Source of the DNA: Siphonodentalium dalli
Lineage: Eukaryota > Mollusca > Scaphopoda > Gadilida > Siphonodentaliidae
Direction: 5' to 3'
Length of the DNA stretch: 64,000 bases
Assembly (NCBI GenBank): GCA_032622095.1
Contig: CP136062.1
Span: forward strand, 12,737,710-12,801,709
Part shown: piece after piece, positions 60,283 through 64,000 of the stretch
How the letters are laid out: every line of letters starts with the position of its first letter
Numbering within the stretch: the first letter of the stretch is position 1
Position numbers and translations under genes: made by a program
The notes under the pieces: model-generated
Seen by the model: the letters and a program-made list of their open reading frames with translations, nothing else
Told to the model about the DNA's origin: nothing
The model's database searches: none

Positions 60283-62560
60283 TACACCTGTAAGTCAAAC
60301 AACGTGATGCCTTGGTAGAAAATTAATGTTATTACACACCCGTAAGTCAAACAACGTGATGCCTTGGTAGTAAATTAATGTTATTACACACCCGTAAGTC
60401 AAACAATGTGATGCCTTGGCAGTAAATTAATGTTATTACACACCCGTAAGTCAACAACGTGATGCCTTGGCAGTAAATTAATGTTATTACACACCCGTAA
60501 GTCAAACAATGTGATGCCTTGGCAGTAAATTAATGTTATTACACACCCGTAAGTCAACAACGTGATGCCTTGGCAGTAAATTAATGTTATTACACACCCG
60601 TAAGTCAAACAATGTGATGCCTTGGCAGTAAATTAATGTTATTATACACCCGTAAGTCAAACAACGTGATGCCTTGGCAGTAAATTAATGTTATTATACA
60701 CCCGTAAGTCAAACAACGTGATGCCTTGGCAGTAAATTAATGTTATTATACACCCGTAAGTCAAACAACGTGATGCCTTGGCAGTAAATTAATGTTATTA
60801 CACACCCGTAAGTCAAACAATGTGATGCCTTGGCAGTAAATTAATGTTATTACACACCCGTAAGTCAACAACGTGATGCTGTGGTAGAAAATTAATGTTA
60901 TTACACACCCGTAAGTCAAACAATGTGATGCCTTGGCAGTAAATTAATGTTATTATACACCCGTAAGTCAAACAACGTGATGCCTTGGCAGTAAATTAAT
61001 GTTATTACACACCCGTAAGTCAACAACGTGATGCCTTGGCAGTAAATTAATGTTATTATACACCCGTAAGTCAAACAACGTGATGCCTTGGCAGTAAATT
61101 AATGTTATTACACACCCGTAAGTCAACAACGTGATGCCTTGGCAGTAAATTAATGTTATTACACACCCGTAAGTCAAACAATGTGATGCCTTGGCAGTAA
61201 ATTAATGTTATTATACACCCGTAAGTCAAACAACGTGATGCCTTGGCAGTAAATTAATGTTATTACACACCCGTAAGTCAAACAATGTGATGCCTTGGCA
61301 GTAAATTAATGTTATTACACACCCGTAAGTCAAACAATGTGATGCCTTGGCAGTAAATTAATGTTATTATACACCCGTAAGTCAAACAACGTGATGCCTT
61401 GGCAGTAAATTAATGTTATTACACACCCGTAAGTCAAACAACGTGATGCCTTGGCAGTAAATTAATGTTATTATACACCCGTAAGTCAAACAACGTGATG
61501 CCTTGGCAGTAAATTAATGTTATTATACACCCGTAAGTCAAACAACGTGATGCCTTGGCAGTAAATTAATGTTATTTCACACCCGTAAGTCAAACAACTT
61601 GATGCCTTGGTAGTAAATTAATGTTATTACACACCCGTAAGTCAAACAACGTGATGCCTTGGTAGTAAATTAATGTTATTTCACACCCGTAAGTCAAACA
61701 ACGTGATGCCTTGGTAGTAAATTAATGTTATTACACACCCGTAAGTCAAACAATGTGATGCCTTGGCAGTAAATTAATGTTATTATACACCCGTAAGTCA
61801 AACAACGTGATGCCTTGGCAGTAAATTAATGTTATTACACACCCGTAAGTCAAACAATGTGATGCCTTGGCAGTAAATTAATGTTATTACACACCCGTAA
61901 GTCAAACAATGTGATGCCTTGGCAGTAAATTAATGTTATTATACACCCGTAAGTCAAACAACGTGATGCCTTGGCAGTAAATTAATGTTATTACACACCC
62001 GTAAGTCAAACAACGTGATGCCTTGGCAGTAAATTAATGTTATTATACACCCGTAAGTCAAACAACGTGATGCCTTGGCAGTAAATTAATGTTATTATAC
62101 ACCCGTAAGTCAAACAACGTGATGCCTTGGCAGTAAATTAATGTTATTTCACACCCGTAAGTCAAACAACTTGATGCCTTGGTAGTAAATTAATGTTATT
62201 ACACACCCGTAAGTCAAACAACGTGATGCCTTGGTAGTAAATTAATGTTATTTCACACCCGTAAGTCAAACAACGTGATGCCTTGGTAGTAAATTAATGT
62301 TATTACACACCCGTAAGTCAAACAACGTGATGCCTTGGCAGTAAATTAATGTTATTACACACCCGTAAGTCAAACAACGTGATGCCTTGGCAGTAAATTA
62401 ATGTTATTATACACCCTAAGTCAAACAATGTGATGCCTTGGCAGTAAATTAATGTTATTATACACCCGTAAGTCAAACAACGTGATGCCTTGGCAGTAAA
62501 TTAATGTTATTATACACCCGTAAGACAAACAACGTGATGCCTTGGTAGAAAATTAATGGA
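60283..62560 (+). repeat. 52-bp minisatellite, about 44 copies, just 3' of the gene
   Basis: The unit contains ACACCCGTAAGTCAAACAAC, GTGATGCCTTGGCAG and TAAATTAATGTTATT. Some units are 51 bp (CAACAACG instead of CAAACAACG). Diagnostic variants (TTATTTCAC, AACTTGATG, GGTAGTAAA) recur in the same order 572 bp apart. The minus strand has long repetitive open frames with no protein-like character. If the transcript extends past 60283, this array would lie in the 3' UTR. Confidence 0.95.
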
Positions 62561-62769
62561 GTTTAATATATTTTCATACAATCGAGCGCATACGACAATA
62601 TTATACATGTGCACATATAATTGTATTTACTATATTTTTACATTTGTATTTTGTATATAATCTCTCCATTCATTGGAGGAATAAACAATCCAGCCATTAA
62701 TATGATAAATACTACGCTTACTATAATATCATTAACCCATAGAGAGCCAAATCTTATCATAACCATTAA

Positions 62770-63231
62770 CCCTTTCAGTGCCAAGTCCGATTTTTGTATC
62801 AACTCATATACCCTGTGCCAATGCATTCTCTTATATATGCGAGTCGACCATAGGTTGCCTCGCATATATAAGAGAATGCATTTGCCTAACAATTTTTCAT
62901 CATTTGTTATAATTTTTTACAATTTTTTGACAATTTTAATAATTTTTTCTTATATTCTTTAACTCTTTCAGTGCCAGACCTAATTTGTAGGTTTAGTGCC
63001 AGGGAATCTTACGTTTTTCATGGGCATCAAATTATTACTATGAATACTTGGTGATAGTTTTGAGTTATAACATATCTCTAAGGTTTTATCCAGTTTGTTT
63101 TTAAATTTGCTATACCTTGCTTAAGCATACCCAAAAAAATTATATTTTTTTTATTTTTTAGGGCCGACTTTACAGACCGTAAATTAGGGCCGATCTAGGG
63201 CCGATGAGATTGGCCCCTAGCACTGAAAGGG
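62770..63231 (+). mobile_element. Third piggyBac-like family, 462 bp
   Basis: TTAA at 62766-62769 and 63232-63235; ends CCCTTTCAGTGCCAAG and TAGCACTGAAAGGG. It contains a nested copy of the CCAATGCATTCTC palindrome (62813-62886). An internal TTTCAGTGCCAGACC motif suggests a fused or nested pair. Confidence 0.85.
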
Positions 63232-63474
63232 TTAACTAATTCGATCATTATACCATGAACTACATGTGTGTACAATATTTTGGTTTCTATAAAATATGTT
63301 TAAAGGTACACAATCAAGCCTGAGTTTAGTGTGCATAACCCATAGAGAGCCCCACATATACTGGAGCAGACGACACTCTGTAGTGCATGCTTCCATCTGT
63401 GTGAGGCTCCCTGTGGGTTAAACATTAAACTTTATCAGTGAGGTTTGAGATGGATGTCTTACACATTACTGACC

Positions 63475-63865
63475 AAGCCTTGAAATAGTGTGCCTGTCAT
63501 TTGCAGAATGAGGTCCCCAGAGGGTGACTTTAGTGACGCTATCCTGCATAGCGGGCTAGCATCACTAGCCCTCAACTGCTATGGCAGACCTAGGATCAGA
63601 TTGAAGTTCCCCAGTTGTAGTTGGTGATGTTCACCCATTGGGCACCTCAATTATGCATTTTATCTGCTGCAAATTAGGGGATATAGAAACTTCCCAGAAG
63701 GGAAGATGTAACTAAAAACAATGTTAATTTGAGACTATAGATACTTCCCAGAAGATGAGGCATAAGCAGAATGAGGTCTCCAGAGGGTGAATTTGGTGAT
63801 GCTAGCACGCTAGCTCTGGGGACCTCATTCAAACAAATGACAGGCATGCTATTTGCAGGCTTGTA
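63475..63865. mobile_element. Foldback MITE (GAATGAGGTCC family), long form
   Basis: Ends CAAGCCTTGAAATAGTG and CTATTTGCAGGCTTG; both palindromes are partly deleted. Downstream of the gene. Confidence 0.78.
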
Positions 63866-64000
63866 CACAATCCGATGGTCCCCGTATCATCCAACAACAT
63901 TTCTTTGAAAGACGCTTCAGTTACCAAAATCAATTAATTACCAAAAATAATACTAAGCTCTGTCAACTAGAGTATAAAATTTCCCAAAACATGTTATATA

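Noticed and set aside
60283-62560. Regular 52-bp periodic array resembling a CRISPR locus
   Set aside because: The whole unit is repeated with no unique spacers, and the host is clearly eukaryotic. It is a minisatellite.

Overview
This is a eukaryotic genomic window, AT-rich and full of repeats. The best fit is a marine mollusc, probably a bivalve. I infer this from the intron-rich animal gene, the dense foldback DNA transposons, a GalEa-like Ty1/copia fragment, the many ACATGTAC motifs and the large number of intronic minisatellites. The species cannot be fixed from the sequence alone. I see no sign of bacterial or organellar DNA.

One host gene dominates the window. I can assemble a complete ten-exon protein O-glucosyltransferase 2/3 gene (POGLUT2/POGLUT3, formerly KDELC1/2) on the + strand, from ATG at 12450 to TGA at 59875. 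The exons are 12450-12655, 24651-24856, 31475-31689, 33350-33427, 36125-36297, 38424-38661, 47480-47689, 52108-52197, 59395-59499 and 59861-59875. All junctions are GT-AG, all phases agree, and the product is 511 residues. It has a signal peptide, a filamin-type Ig domain, a CAP10 glucosyltransferase domain and a C-terminal KDEL. The KDEL and the stop codon are the whole coding content of the last exon.

Almost everything else is mobile or tandemly repeated. Upstream of the gene (1-12400) lie foldback MITEs, a split hAT-like element (2850-8118) and the 3' end of a non-LTR retrotransposon RT (10764-11341). Intron 1 (12 kb) holds a Mutator/hAT-like inverted-arm element, two nested hAT elements with intact 8-bp target duplications (16223-19979 containing 16488-18080) and a copia pol fragment interrupted by a hAT MITE (20958-23438). 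Introns 2-6 carry pogo-like (TA), piggyBac-like (TTAA), hAT (8-bp) and long-arm foldback MITEs, often nested. Intron 6 contains a 25-copy 37-bp minisatellite. Intron 7 contains a roughly 61-copy 46-bp minisatellite. A roughly 44-copy 52-bp minisatellite follows the 3' end.

The most unusual pattern is that many tandem repeats are built from the gene's own splice junctions. The acceptors of exons 2, 7 and 8 and the donors of exons 4, 8 and 9 are each tandemly duplicated two to eight times. This leaves decoy splice sites and partial decoy exons beside the real ones. The 3' end of one dispersed repeat also lies just upstream of three acceptors (exons 3, 7 and 10), and a MITE remnant directly abuts the exon 5 acceptor.
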